Positions 49,551 through 59,612 are shown, counted from the first letter of the stretch. The stretch is DNA of 64,000 bases from Woeseiaceae bacterium (GCA_028227395.1 JAOIZZ010000006.1:1-64000), one strand, 5' to 3'. Notes: generated from the letters alone by a model not told the origin. Translations and numbers: made by a program.

Positions 49551-50786
49551 ATGCCTAATATATTTGCTCGGTTAGGTCCGGGATTAATGCTTGCTGCGGT
49601 GGGCGTAGGTGTTTCTCATCTGGTTTATTCCACACAAGCTGGAGCTGATTATGGCTTATCCTTGTTGTGGTTGATTATTGCTATTACTTTAATCAAATAT
49701 CCGGCTTTTCGTTTTGCTGTTGATTACGCTAACGCTACTGGAGAAAGCTTGGTTAGGGCTTATGGAGAAATCAGCAAGTTAGCTTTAGTTTGGTTGATGG
49801 CAGGTTTTATTGTTGATACATTTATTGCTACCAGTGCAGTTTCTATGGTGACAGCAGGATTATTTATCAGTGTTTTCGATATACCTTATAGTGCACCTCA
49901 AGTTGCTATCGCCATTACGCTTGTTTCAGCGTTGATATTAATGAATGGTCAATATGCAAAAGCGGAAAGGATTGTTAAGGTCTTGGTGGTAGTTTTCTCG
50001 ATATTGACCTTGTTAGCACTGTTTTTTTCATTCCCTCTTTTGGGGAGTAATGATCGAGCTGTATTTGGAGATCTGACTATGGATGTCCCTTTGTCTTTAT
50101 TTGTTATAGCAGTGGCTGGCTGGATGCCAATGCCAACCAATGGAGCAATATTATTTTCCAAATGGGTTTCTGAAAAAAGAAAAATTAGTGGTGAGAAGTT
50201 TAAAGATGAAGATGCCTTGAGAGATTTTAAGCTAGGCTATTTTTTATTGTTATTTCTAGCTATTTGTTTTGTTGTTCTTGGTACAGCTGTATTATTCCAA
50301 ACTGGCAGACCGATACCCGTGACTCCGCCAGAGTTTGCTGCAGAATTATTTAGTGTTTTCACAGAAACTATCGGTGATTGGTCATATCCGATTATCGCAA
50401 GTGCTGGTTTGGCCGTTATGTGGTCCACGCAAATTGCTTTAATGGATGTAATGCCAAGACTTACAGATCGATTATCAGGTGTTATGATGGGTCGCTCTAA
50501 AGATTTACCTGATCGCTATAAGTTATTTTCTGCTATCCAAGTCCTGGGTATTGTAATAATTTTACTTTTCTTTTTAACTAGCTTTAAAGCTTTTCTCTAT
50601 TTTGCAACCAGCATCGGTTTGATTGCCGCCCCAACTATCGGTTATTATAACTATTTAGCAATAACCTCAGATAAAATACCCGCTAAGTACCGACCAAAGA
50701 CCTCGTTGGTTGTTTGGAATTGGGTGTGTATTTTTATTATGACTCTTTTTGCAATTGGATTTATATATACAAGGATTGTGATGTGA
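49551..50786 (+). CDS. NRAMP-family transporter lacking the DPGN motif
   Basis: This is a 411-aa polytopic membrane protein with about 11 TM helices and the NRAMP (LeuT-fold) layout: GPGLMLAAVGVGVSHLVYST, QAGADYGLSLLWLIIAI and AGWMPMPTNGAILFSKWVS. Canonical NRAMP proteins have D-P-G-N in helix 1 and M-P-H in helix 6. Here helix 1 reads G-V-S-H and helix 6 M-P-M-P, so the transition-metal site is not conserved. It may carry an organic acid or another solute. The ATG at 49551 is preferred over TTG 49548. It overlaps the ThDP gene by 4 nt. Confidence 0.82.
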   Translation: MPNIFARLGPGLMLAAVGVGVSHLVYSTQAGADYGLSLLWLIIAITLIKYPAFRFAVDYANATGESLVRAYGEISKLALVWLMAGFIVDTFIATSAVSMVTAGLFISVFDIPYSAPQVAIAITLVSALILMNGQYAKAERIVKVLVVVFSILTLLALFFSFPLLGSNDRAVFGDLTMDVPLSLFVIAVAGWMPMPTNGAILFSKWVSEKRKISGEKFKDEDALRDFKLGYFLLLFLAICFVVLGTAVLFQTGRPIPVTPPEFAAELFSVFTETIGDWSYPIIASAGLAVMWSTQIALMDVMPRLTDRLSGVMMGRSKDLPDRYKLFSAIQVLGIVIILLFFLTSFKAFLYFATSIGLIAAPTIGYYNYLAITSDKIPAKYRPKTSLVVWNWVCIFIMTLFAIGFIYTRIVM

Positions 50787-52444
50787 CTAATGTAAAGAAA
50801 ATGACTGGCGGTGCAGCAATGGTGGCCGCTGCAAAAGCGAATGGTATTGATACTGTTTTTGGCTTACCAGGAGCACAAACTTACCCCATATTTGATGCCT
50901 TGCATGGATCAAGTGAAATTAAAACTATCATTAGTCGACATGAGCAAGGCGCTGCTTATATGGCTTATGGTTATTCAAAAGCAACTGGAAAACCAGGTGC
51001 ATTTTCAGTAGTGCCCGGACCAGGTATTCTAAATGCTACCGCAGCTTTGTGTACTGCAGCGGGAGGTAACGTTCCTCTGTTATGCATGACAGGGCAGGTT
51101 CCATCTCAATTTCTTGGTTCTGGAAGAGGTCATCTACATGAACTATCTGATCAAGCAGGAACATTAAGAACAATAATTAAATATGCTGATCGTATCGATA
51201 ATCCAGTGAATACATTTAAACAGATGAACGAGGCTTTTAGAGTAATGCAGAGTGATCGACCCGGACCTGTGTCACTTGAAATGTGCTGGGACACAATGGC
51301 ACAGGAATGGGAAGTTGAGGTTGAGTCTGGTAATACGCAAATTGATCTACCTGTCATTGATGAGGATAGCTTGATTGATGCGGCAGATTTAATAGCGAAT
51401 TCAAAAAAAATAATGATCATGTCTGGCGGCGGTGCCCAACATGCCAGTCAAGAGGTTAGAGAGTTAACATCCCTATTAGGAGCGGCCGCTACATCATTAA
51501 GAAGTGGTCGTGGTGTAGTGAGTGAGGACAGTGATTGGGGTGTTTCGTCTGCTGCTGCAATGGAATTATGGGGGAGTACAGATTTATTGATTGGTATTGG
51601 TTCTCGACTTGAGATGCAGTACATGCGTTGGCTGTCGATGATGGAATATTACGATAAACCCCCTGAAAATTTTCCTAAATTAATTAGGATAGATGTTGAT
51701 CCAAAGGAGATGCTTCGCCTAAAGCCTCATGTCGCTGTTGTGGCTGATGCTAAAGAAGGTGTCAGTGCTCTGATCGAGAAAATTATTAAACGTGGCTTCA
51801 AGAAGGGCGATTTAAATCGCGTAAAATCAGCAAAAATAAAAGCTCGAAATAATATTGAAGAAATACAACCACAATTAGCTTATTTGGATGTAATTCGAGA
51901 TGTACTTCCCAGGGATGGATTTTTTGTTGAAGAGTTATGTCAAGCTGGCTTTACTTCTTATTATGGGTTTCCTATCTACGAGCCAAGATCATATGTCTCT
52001 TCAGGTTTTCAGGGTACATTGGGATATGGTTTTCCAACAGCACTTGGTGTGAAGGTCGCTATGCCGAATCGTGCAGTAGTATCAATTATAGGGGATGGTG
52101 GTTTCTTATTTGCAATGTCTGAGATGGCCTCTGCAGTGCAGCATAATATTGGTTTAGTCACTATTGTGTTTAATAATAGTTCCTTCGGCAATGTTAGGCG
52201 AGATCAGCAAGAACGATTTAATTCTAATTTGATTGGTGCTGATTTGGTTAATCCAAATTTTCTAAAAATTAGCGAAGCTTTTGGAGTTGATGGCTATAGT
52301 ATTTCTCAGCCTACGGAATTAAAATCGATCTTGGCAAAAGCAATTGAGAATAATCGACCGGCTATTATTGAAGTTAAGATTGAAAGAGGAACTGAAGTAA
52401 GTCCATGGAAATATATTCATAAGACGATTATTGCTCCTAGTTAG
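50783..52444 (+). CDS. ThDP-dependent enzyme (acetolactate synthase/decarboxylase superfamily)
   Basis: This is a 553-aa three-domain ThDP enzyme. Glu54 (ISRHEQGAAYM) activates the cofactor. VVPGPGILNATAALCTAAGG is the Pyr domain, and the GDG...NN ThDP/Mg motif appears as IIGDGGFLFAMSEMASAVQH then IVFNNSSFGN. It could be a 2-oxo-acid decarboxylase, an acetolactate-type ligase or an oxalyl-CoA-type lyase. The neighbouring ALDH favours decarboxylation followed by aldehyde oxidation. The start is GTG 50783, overlapping the upstream stop, with AGGA 7 nt upstream. Confidence 0.88.
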   Translation: MTNVKKMTGGAAMVAAAKANGIDTVFGLPGAQTYPIFDALHGSSEIKTIISRHEQGAAYMAYGYSKATGKPGAFSVVPGPGILNATAALCTAAGGNVPLLCMTGQVPSQFLGSGRGHLHELSDQAGTLRTIIKYADRIDNPVNTFKQMNEAFRVMQSDRPGPVSLEMCWDTMAQEWEVEVESGNTQIDLPVIDEDSLIDAADLIANSKKIMIMSGGGAQHASQEVRELTSLLGAAATSLRSGRGVVSEDSDWGVSSAAAMELWGSTDLLIGIGSRLEMQYMRWLSMMEYYDKPPENFPKLIRIDVDPKEMLRLKPHVAVVADAKEGVSALIEKIIKRGFKKGDLNRVKSAKIKARNNIEEIQPQLAYLDVIRDVLPRDGFFVEELCQAGFTSYYGFPIYEPRSYVSSGFQGTLGYGFPTALGVKVAMPNRAVVSIIGDGGFLFAMSEMASAVQHNIGLVTIVFNNSSFGNVRRDQQERFNSNLIGADLVNPNFLKISEAFGVDGYSISQPTELKSILAKAIENNRPAIIEVKIERGTEVSPWKYIHKTIIAPS

Positions 52445-52625
52445 TTAAAAATTCAGTATTTTTAATCTTGATTTTTGTTAAATTATCTTTTTAGAATTTT
52501 CTATAATTACTGAGATATTTTTCTGTTAATTTTTTAGGTATGAGGATCTATTTTTCACTTTGTAAGGTTTGAAGTTGAATGTTGGTATCGGTTCATTGTA
52601 ACGTTGAGCTAGGCCGAGGAGGGGT

Positions 52626-54467
52626 ATGAAAGATAATATTACAAGACGAGACTTTTTAAATGGCACGCAAATTGCTCTAGGCTCCTCTTTAATCTCGCCA
52701 TGGCAAAGTGTCTTTGGCTCTAGTAGCCAACCCTTCAAGCACGATAGTAACTATTATCCGCCTAAATTAACGGGATTAAGAGGAAGTCATGACGGCTCTT
52801 GGGAGGTTATGCATTCTCGTGTTTTAGGGAAAAAATGGCCGCAAGCTGAATATGAAGAAAAGTATGATTTGGTCGTCGTGGGGGCAGGTATTAGTGGCTT
52901 ATCCGCGGCTTTTACTTACAAAAAAAATCACCCCACCGCAAAGATATTAATACTTGATAATCATGATGATTTTGGAGGCCATGCGAAACGTAATGAGTTT
53001 ACTGTTAATGGTGAAATGAGAATTGGCTATGGTGGGACTGAGACAATAGATACACCCTCATCATATAGTGATGAAGCAAAACAACTAATCTCCGAGATTG
53101 GCATAGATGTTAGTAAATTTTATGAAGCGTTTGATCAATCTTTATATTCATCAATGGGGCTGGGAAAAGGTATTGTTTTTGATAACAAATCTTTTGATAA
53201 GCAAAAATTAGTAATAGGTTACAACAAAATTCCTTGGAAAGAATTTGCCGATAAGACCCCTATGAGCGAGCAAGCAAAGCAGGATTTAATTAGAGTTTGG
53301 ACGGATAAAAAAGATTATCTACCGGGATTATCTGATGAGGAGAAGTACAAATTACTTAAGAAGGTAAGTTATTATGACTTTCTGAAAGATTACGTAAAGG
53401 TTGATCAGCAGGTATTAGAGATATTTAGGCGTTGGGGCATGAGTTTTTGGTGTGTAGGGATTGATGAGGTGCCATCAACTTCAATACAAAGTTATGATGG
53501 TGGCTTGCCAGGATTAGATTACACCTTAAAAAGAAGTGGTTATAGGGGTGATGAGCCTTATATATTTCATTTTCCAGATGGTAATGCGTCTGTCGCGCGA
53601 CTACTAGTAAGAAAATTAATTCCAAATGCAGTTCCAGGTTCAACAATGGAAGATGTCGTATTAGCCAAAGTAAATTATGATTTATTGGATGGTGATGCTG
53701 ACTCAAATACAAATATCAGACTCAATTCAACAGTTGTAAATGTTGCCCATAAAAATAATGCAAGCGTGATTGATTTAACTTATGTTCGTCAGCATCAGTC
53801 ACACACCATTAGAGCTGATAAATGTATTTTTGCTTGCTATAACAGTGCTATTCCATATATTTTCGATGAATTACCTGAAAATCAGATGGAAGGTCTTATG
53901 TATAATGTCAAAGTCCCTTTGACATACACAAAAGTCATGATTCCAAATTGGCAAGCATTCGCTGATCTAGGGATGGACTTTGTCTATTACACTAATGATT
54001 TTTTTAAGCAAGTCGAACTCGATTATCCAGTTTCCTTGGGTCAGTATAAATTTAATAGTTCTCCTGATGATCCAATGATATTACATATGTGTCATTCACA
54101 TCATTCAATTGATATTAAAGGGCCAGATCAATGGCGCGAAGGTAGGCGAAAACTTTTATCAACACCTTTTTCGGTATTTGAGGGGCATGTAAAAAATCAA
54201 TTAGATCAGGCTTTGTCATCGGCTGGATTTGATGCTGATAGAGATATTAACGCGATTACTGTTAATCGTTGGCCTCATGGCTACTCTTATTCAAGTGATT
54301 TGATTTGGGAGCCAGATTGGCCGAACGAAGAGAGTAAACCGTGGGTAATAGGAAGGCAGCAATTTGGACGAACAGCAATTGCTAATTCAGATGCAGGGGC
54401 ATCTGCTGATACTAATGCAGCTATAACTCATGGTATTCGTGCAGCCAAAGAAGTTTTATCTCTTTAG
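52626..54467 (+). CDS. Tat-exported FAD amine oxidoreductase, spermidine dehydrogenase-like
   Basis: This is a 613-aa flavoprotein. The N-terminus NITRRDFLNGTQIALGSS is a twin-arginine signal. YPPKLTGLRGSHDGSWEVMH and the Rossmann motif VVVGAGISGLSAAFTYK follow, then LILDNHDDFGGHAKRNEF. This combination is characteristic of bacterial spermidine dehydrogenase (SpdH) and its relatives. It probably oxidises a polyamine or other amine in the periplasm. The C-terminal FGRTAIANSDAGASADTNAA closes the FAD site. A strong SD (GGAGGGG) is present. PuuB-like oxidase and transporters nearby support amine catabolism. Confidence 0.85.
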   Translation: MKDNITRRDFLNGTQIALGSSLISPWQSVFGSSSQPFKHDSNYYPPKLTGLRGSHDGSWEVMHSRVLGKKWPQAEYEEKYDLVVVGAGISGLSAAFTYKKNHPTAKILILDNHDDFGGHAKRNEFTVNGEMRIGYGGTETIDTPSSYSDEAKQLISEIGIDVSKFYEAFDQSLYSSMGLGKGIVFDNKSFDKQKLVIGYNKIPWKEFADKTPMSEQAKQDLIRVWTDKKDYLPGLSDEEKYKLLKKVSYYDFLKDYVKVDQQVLEIFRRWGMSFWCVGIDEVPSTSIQSYDGGLPGLDYTLKRSGYRGDEPYIFHFPDGNASVARLLVRKLIPNAVPGSTMEDVVLAKVNYDLLDGDADSNTNIRLNSTVVNVAHKNNASVIDLTYVRQHQSHTIRADKCIFACYNSAIPYIFDELPENQMEGLMYNVKVPLTYTKVMIPNWQAFADLGMDFVYYTNDFFKQVELDYPVSLGQYKFNSSPDDPMILHMCHSHHSIDIKGPDQWREGRRKLLSTPFSVFEGHVKNQLDQALSSAGFDADRDINAITVNRWPHGYSYSSDLIWEPDWPNEESKPWVIGRQQFGRTAIANSDAGASADTNAAITHGIRAAKEVLSL

Positions 54468-54534
54468 GTTTAATTACGGTTAAAATAAATAGTCTTTACA
54501 TATAACCCTACTTTTAAATACAAGTGAAAAGTAC

Positions 54535-55335
54535 ATGTCTTTTACAAACAATCATAAAAATTTAATGCATGTAAAAGAAAGGTTTGAGAATGATCATAGT
54601 TTATTGAAAAAAATCTCAATGACTATGAACTTTCTTGGGTCCTCCTCATTTTCCAGTTCACCAATAATAAATATCGACCAAAGGGCAATAGTATTTGATT
54701 TAAGCAAAGGGGCAAATATACATAATGTTCCAATTAAAGGGCTCAAGATAGATGAATTCTCGAGATTAGTTGAAGATGCTATGTATTCTGAGAATACTGG
54801 ATATGGGTTTGGAAGATGGGCTGAGGTAAGAGAGATTTATGCTAATGAATTCTTTAACTCCACAGTTGAAGGTTCCAATGAGAAACGAGATGTTCATTTG
54901 GGGGTAGATGTATTCTGTCAAAGTGGAGAAGATATCTTTACTCCACTTGATGGTCGAATACATATTAAATCGAACAATAAAAATGAACTAGATTATGGCC
55001 CCATGCTAATCCTTGAGCATTCTAATGATAATGATGAATTGTTTTATACTTTATATGGGCATTTGTCTCTTGCAAGTATTGCTAATATAGAAGAGGGGCA
55101 AAGTGTAGTGGCGGGACAGAAGATTGCAGAAGTTGGGGCCCCACCAGAGAATGGAAACTGGCCGCCGCATTTGCACTTTCAATTAATACTGGAGTTATTC
55201 TCATTGGGGTCTGATTTCCCCGGAGTAGCTTTATCAAGTGAGCAAGAGATGTGGCTAGCTCTCTCGCCATGCCCTATTATGTTTTTTTCTGATACATATC
55301 AATCTATCAATAGTATTCATGTAAATGCACCATGA
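54535..55335 (+). CDS. Cytoplasmic M23-type LytM domain protein
   Basis: This is a 266-aa protein with an M23 peptidase fold. HLGVDVFCQSGEDIFTPLDG has the HxxxD zinc ligands, and NWPPHLHFQL supplies the HxH motif. The N-terminal 110 residues (FDLSKGANIHNVPIKG ...) have no known domain. It has no signal peptide, which is odd for a cell-wall hydrolase. From memory, this M23 variant often occurs inside large fusions with a phosphotransferase and a class III aminotransferase; here it stands alone. A role in amine metabolism is therefore possible. The gap to the SSS symporter gene is 21 bp. Confidence 0.78.
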   Translation: MSFTNNHKNLMHVKERFENDHSLLKKISMTMNFLGSSSFSSSPIINIDQRAIVFDLSKGANIHNVPIKGLKIDEFSRLVEDAMYSENTGYGFGRWAEVREIYANEFFNSTVEGSNEKRDVHLGVDVFCQSGEDIFTPLDGRIHIKSNNKNELDYGPMLILEHSNDNDELFYTLYGHLSLASIANIEEGQSVVAGQKIAEVGAPPENGNWPPHLHFQLILELFSLGSDFPGVALSSEQEMWLALSPCPIMFFSDTYQSINSIHVNAP

Positions 55336-55356
55336 ATTAAGGCCAAGGAGAGTTAG

Positions 55357-56805
55357 TTGAGTTCCCTGCATTATTTGGATTATATAGCTATGACGATATA
55401 TTTTGTCGTAGTTTTATGGATTGGTCTCAGTGTAGCTCGATCAAAAAATCAAAAAAGTGAATATGATTCTTTTTTGGCTGCAGATCGAAATATGAATTTA
55501 GTACAAACAACCAGTAGTGCGGCCGCAACAGACATTGGAGGTGGCTTTAGTATTGCAATGGGGGGACTGGGATTCACACTTGGCATCTCAGGCTCCTGGT
55601 ATATAGCGGTATCAGGTTTAAGTATTGTTATGGTATCTTTTTTAATGGTCCCAAAAGTAAAACGATGGTCTGATCGAGTAAATGGGTTAACTACTGGTGA
55701 TTTATTTGCTGCCCGCTTTGATCGCAGGACTGGAACATTGGCAGCCATAGTCATTGGTATTGCTTGGTTTACTTTTGTTGGGGGGCAGATAATTGCGGGA
55801 GGAAAGTTACTTCAAGCTACACTCAATATGAATCTAACTTTCGCAGTCTTGTTATCGGGTGCAATTATTCTAGCCTATACCACAATGGGAGGTCTTAAAG
55901 CCGTTATATATACTGATGTCTTTCAAATGTTTGTTTTGATGATTGGCATAGTTTTTATTACTGTTCCTATCGGTTTGATTGAAGTAGGTGGATGGAGCGC
56001 CATGGTAGATATATTCAATTCATCTCCTGAAACAGCAAGGTTATTGGATTGGGGTAATGCGGGCTGGAAAACGATGCTGGGATGGTTTTTTGCTGTATTT
56101 CCAGTTTGGTTTATTTCTATCGCTGCAATGCAGAGAATTGTTGCCGCAAAAGACGTTAAGACAGCACAACGAGGTTTTTTTCTGGCAGGAATCCCTATTG
56201 AATGGCCGTTATTTGCTATTGGTAGCACTATGATTGGTTTATTTGCTAGAATTTTGATTCCTGATTTATCTGATCCTGAGTTGGCTGCACCAATGATAAT
56301 CATGCATTTATTACCTGCTGGAATTGCTGGAATTGTAATCGCTGCTTATATTGCTGCCATTATGTCATCTGCTGATTCGTGCTTAATGGGCCCTGTAGCC
56401 ATATTTACTAATGATATATATAGGAAACATTTGCGCCCAGAAACTAGCGAGAAAGATCTGGTAAGAGTGGCTAGATATACAACAGTTATTCTAGGAGTAT
56501 TTGCTATTTTAATTGCATATCTAATACCTGATGTTTTAAAACTCATAAATCTAGCCTATACATTTGGTTCTGCAGGTCTATTCTTTCCAATGCTAGGACT
56601 TTTATTTTGGAAAAGAACGACAGCTAAGGGCGCTTATTGGAGTATGTTGTTAGGAGGCTCATCGGCGGTTGTATGGACTCTGGCAGGCAATCCTATGGGA
56701 TTTGCCTCATCTTACTTAGGTTGGGTGGTAGGATTGCCAGTACTGATTGTTGTTTCATTGATGACAGAACACAGTATCGATGAAAATATTGATCTATTTG
56801 GTTAA
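55357..56805 (+). CDS. Sodium:solute symporter (SSS family)
   Basis: This is a 482-aa transporter with about 13 TM helices. It contains TSSAAATDIGGGFSIAMGGLG (helix 1-2 substrate/Na region), GGLKAVIYTDVFQMFVLMIG and IAAIMSSADSCLMGPVAIFT, the typical Na2-site helix. The substrate is not evident; given the neighbours an amine, amino acid or organic acid is likely. The start is TTG 55357, fixed by an AAGGAG 6 nt upstream. It is co-transcribed with the M23 protein gene. Confidence 0.9.
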   Translation: MSSLHYLDYIAMTIYFVVVLWIGLSVARSKNQKSEYDSFLAADRNMNLVQTTSSAAATDIGGGFSIAMGGLGFTLGISGSWYIAVSGLSIVMVSFLMVPKVKRWSDRVNGLTTGDLFAARFDRRTGTLAAIVIGIAWFTFVGGQIIAGGKLLQATLNMNLTFAVLLSGAIILAYTTMGGLKAVIYTDVFQMFVLMIGIVFITVPIGLIEVGGWSAMVDIFNSSPETARLLDWGNAGWKTMLGWFFAVFPVWFISIAAMQRIVAAKDVKTAQRGFFLAGIPIEWPLFAIGSTMIGLFARILIPDLSDPELAAPMIIMHLLPAGIAGIVIAAYIAAIMSSADSCLMGPVAIFTNDIYRKHLRPETSEKDLVRVARYTTVILGVFAILIAYLIPDVLKLINLAYTFGSAGLFFPMLGLLFWKRTTAKGAYWSMLLGGSSAVVWTLAGNPMGFASSYLGWVVGLPVLIVVSLMTEHSIDENIDLFG

Positions 56806-56866
56806 TTCACTTCGTCTAATTAAAAATAAAGTCAAAAGGTTACCAAACTGAGAATTATCTTTCCTT

Positions 56867-58282
56867 CTATTGACCTACAAGAAACCAGCCAATAGAGAGA
56901 TAGATCATCACACTAATCAGTCCAACTAATAGCGCATAAGGCATTTGAGTCTTAATATGATCAATGTGATCTGAGGCTGCCCCGGTGGACGCAAGAATAG
57001 AGGTATCTGACAAAGGAGAGCAGTGATCTCCAAAAACGCCACCACCCGCTACAGCCGCAATAGTTGCATAAACTACCGTATCTAATTCATTGGAAGAAAA
57101 GTTAAATGCTAGAGGAACAGCTATAGGAATCATAATGGCATAAGTCCCCCATGAAGTGCCAGTAGAGAAAGCTACAATACCTGTAATCAAAAAGGCCAGC
57201 ATAGGCAATACTTTGGGCGTCAACCATGATTCTGTGGCAGATACAATATAACCAGCCGTGTTTAACATAGCTGAGAGATCATTAAGTGAATAGGCCAAGG
57301 CTAAGATTACCACAGCTGGCATGATTCCTTTTATACCCATCATAGCGGTATTAATAATTTCTTTAAGAGGTACGCCTTGTATTCGCATGATTATTCCTGC
57401 CACAAATGATGACAATAAGAATGCCTCCATCGGTTTTGCTGAACCGGTAATAAAAAATGATCCGATGGCAAAACTAATGACGATGATTACTGGAAAAATA
57501 AAATTCCAGAATAAACTGGTTTTTATGTCTTTATAGGGTTTGATATTTGTTAGTTCAACTCCCATTAAGGGGTCAGCGCCATCACGAAGTACTTTGTTTT
57601 CATTGATTGCGCGGTGCTCTGCAGTTTTCATTGGGCCAAAATCAGGTATAACTTTGGTGGCGATTAAACCCACCATAATGACCGCAAGAATTGCATATAT
57701 ATTGAATGGTATTGCAGTTATAAATACCTGCATTGCTTGACCAACATCCTCAATCGGGCCCATACCAATCAATAAACTTGCTACCAAAACTGCCCACCCA
57801 GTTATTGGAACAAGGATACTCACTGGAGCTGATGTAGAATCACAAATATATGCTAATTTTTCTCTGGAAATTTTAAAACGATCAGAGAGATTTCGCATTG
57901 TTGAGCCGACAAATAATGGGCTAAAATAGTCACTAAAATAGACAAACATTCCCATAAACCATGCAATTAATTGAACTCGGACACGTGTCATTTTTTTTTG
58001 TGCAATATATTTAGAGAAGTTCGTTATAGCGCCAGTTCTTTGAAAAAAGGCAATAGATATTCCAATGAAGAATTCTAGTAATAATACCCATGAAAAATTT
58101 GTATTCCCAAGAGAGTTTTTGAGCAAATTAGGGAATCCCATTAAACCTTGACCTAAAACAAGTACTCCTATTAGACAAGCCATAACTAAGGAAAAAACAG
58201 TATTTCTAGTGAGAAAAGCTAGCACTATTGCAACAGCTGCAGGTACAAGTGACAAGATTCCATAATACTCAGTAGGTTCCAT
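56867..58282 (-). CDS. NhaC-family Na+/H+ antiporter-like protein
   Basis: This is a 471-aa protein with about 11-12 TM helices of the NhaC/ion transporter superfamily. Motifs are YFSDYFSPLFVGSTMRNLSD, ICDSTSAPVSILVPITGW, FSTGTSWGTYAIMIPIAVPL and GGGVFGDHCSPLSDTSILAS. Some family members exchange malate/lactate or other organic ions, so the annotation as pure Na+/H+ antiporter is tentative. It is 37 bp downstream of the PuuB-like oxidase gene on the same strand, suggesting a functional link. Confidence 0.87.
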   Translation of the reverse strand: MEPTEYYGILSLVPAAVAIVLAFLTRNTVFSLVMACLIGVLVLGQGLMGFPNLLKNSLGNTNFSWVLLLEFFIGISIAFFQRTGAITNFSKYIAQKKMTRVRVQLIAWFMGMFVYFSDYFSPLFVGSTMRNLSDRFKISREKLAYICDSTSAPVSILVPITGWAVLVASLLIGMGPIEDVGQAMQVFITAIPFNIYAILAVIMVGLIATKVIPDFGPMKTAEHRAINENKVLRDGADPLMGVELTNIKPYKDIKTSLFWNFIFPVIIVISFAIGSFFITGSAKPMEAFLLSSFVAGIIMRIQGVPLKEIINTAMMGIKGIMPAVVILALAYSLNDLSAMLNTAGYIVSATESWLTPKVLPMLAFLITGIVAFSTGTSWGTYAIMIPIAVPLAFNFSSNELDTVVYATIAAVAGGGVFGDHCSPLSDTSILASTGAASDHIDHIKTQMPYALLVGLISVMIYLSIGWFLVGQ

Positions 58283-58319
58283 ATTTATTCCTTAAATAAA
58301 ACGATAAAGCATAAGTTTT

Positions 58320-59612
58320 CTATATCTCTGCTCTCGCTCTATTTTTTTCTATTATTGAAACAAAGTTAAAGCCAATTTCTCTAAATGGGTCTAGAGGCAT
58401 CCAGTTAGCTTGACCAAAAAGCTTCTTAACATCTGGAGTGGGTTGATTATTGGCTAAATCTGATAATAATTCTCCAAAAAGTGTGCCTTTTACAACACCG
58501 CCTCCATTACAACCAGCTGAGATATATAAATTTTTATCAACTTCACCCCAAAGTGGCGCACCATTTAATGTTAAGCCAGTTGCTCCACTCCATACACTAT
58601 TAAAATTTAATTCTGGCAGATTTGGGTAGCGCATTTTTAGGTGATGCATTAATTTTTTGCTTATTGATTTGATATTGTCTTCTTTGTCATAGTCATAAAG
58701 TGAACGAATCATTAATCTACCATCAATAGTTCTTCTCAAGGTACTGCCAAGTCGATGAGTTGGTAAAATACCCCAATTATTATCTGTTCCTAACGAAGAC
58801 AAGCTCTCTTTATTAAGCTTTTCAGTTAGCGCTGCATAAGTATAGATAGTGGCAACCCGATGACTTCCAATACCTAATTTTCCGCAAAAGGCATTGTTAG
58901 CAATTATAACTTTTTTAGTTTTTATTTTTGCTTGAGGAGTTTTGATGATCCAATGAGACTTACTTTTTAAGCACTCTAAAGCAGGGGTATTTTCATATCT
59001 TTGAATTGCAGGGGGGAGCTGTTCTGCTATGCTTCTGATTAATGCTGCTGGCTGAGCTAAATAGCAATGAGGAGTATAGAGACCTTGGCGATAATAGGTG
59101 GTACCAAGAAGTTCATTTAGTTGGTCAGTATTGAGGATTTTGTGTTCAAGTTTTGAGGCTTCTAAAAATCTTTGGTAATTAAGTAAAGATTTTAAGCCTG
59201 AACTACCAGCTGCAACCCTATATGTTCCCGTTCGATGCATTTTGCAGTCTAATGATGCAGTTAAAGTAGCCTGTTTAATTTTATCTATAGTTTTTGAGAT
59301 TAGTTGATTGCATCTTACTAGTTTTTTTAATGATGTTGATTTAGCGTCATTAGCTAGAGCAATTTCTAGTAAAAATCCTGAATTACGACCAGAACTTCCT
59401 TCCCCAATAGTACTCGCATCAATCATTGTAATTGAGTCATCAGGAGAAAGTTCAAACCATCGTTTTGCGGCTGCTAACCCTGTATATCCACTACCGATTA
59501 TTACAACATCTGAGGTAATATCATCAGATAATATGGGCTTGGATTGATATATGGAGAGCAATGAGTTCCAGCCACATTTTGTTTTGTAATTTGGGTATTT
59601 GTTTTTTTTCAT
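58320..59612 (-). CDS. FAD-dependent amine oxidase (DAO fold, PuuB-like)
   Basis: This is a 430-aa D-amino-acid-oxidase-fold flavoprotein. The dinucleotide motif VVIIGSGYTGLAAAKRW is at about residues 36-52, followed by GEGSSGRNSGFLLE, which fits the gamma-glutamylputrescine oxidase/glycine-oxidase-like group. WSGATGLTLNGAPLWGEVD and the C-terminal ISAGCNGGGVVKGTLFGELL complete the FAD fold. It oxidises a primary or secondary amine, perhaps a putrescine derivative. It is first in a leftward operon with the NhaC-like transporter. Confidence 0.83.
   Translation of the reverse strand: MKKNKYPNYKTKCGWNSLLSIYQSKPILSDDITSDVVIIGSGYTGLAAAKRWFELSPDDSITMIDASTIGEGSSGRNSGFLLEIALANDAKSTSLKKLVRCNQLISKTIDKIKQATLTASLDCKMHRTGTYRVAAGSSGLKSLLNYQRFLEASKLEHKILNTDQLNELLGTTYYRQGLYTPHCYLAQPAALIRSIAEQLPPAIQRYENTPALECLKSKSHWIIKTPQAKIKTKKVIIANNAFCGKLGIGSHRVATIYTYAALTEKLNKESLSSLGTDNNWGILPTHRLGSTLRRTIDGRLMIRSLYDYDKEDNIKSISKKLMHHLKMRYPNLPELNFNSVWSGATGLTLNGAPLWGEVDKNLYISAGCNGGGVVKGTLFGELLSDLANNQPTPDVKKLFGQANWMPLDPFREIGFNFVSIIEKNRARAEI

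Noticed and set aside
52441-52475. TTAAAAAT-TCAGT-ATTTTTAA as a terminator after the ThDP gene
   Set aside because: The stem is made of A-T pairs only and has no adjoining U tract, so it is too weak to call.
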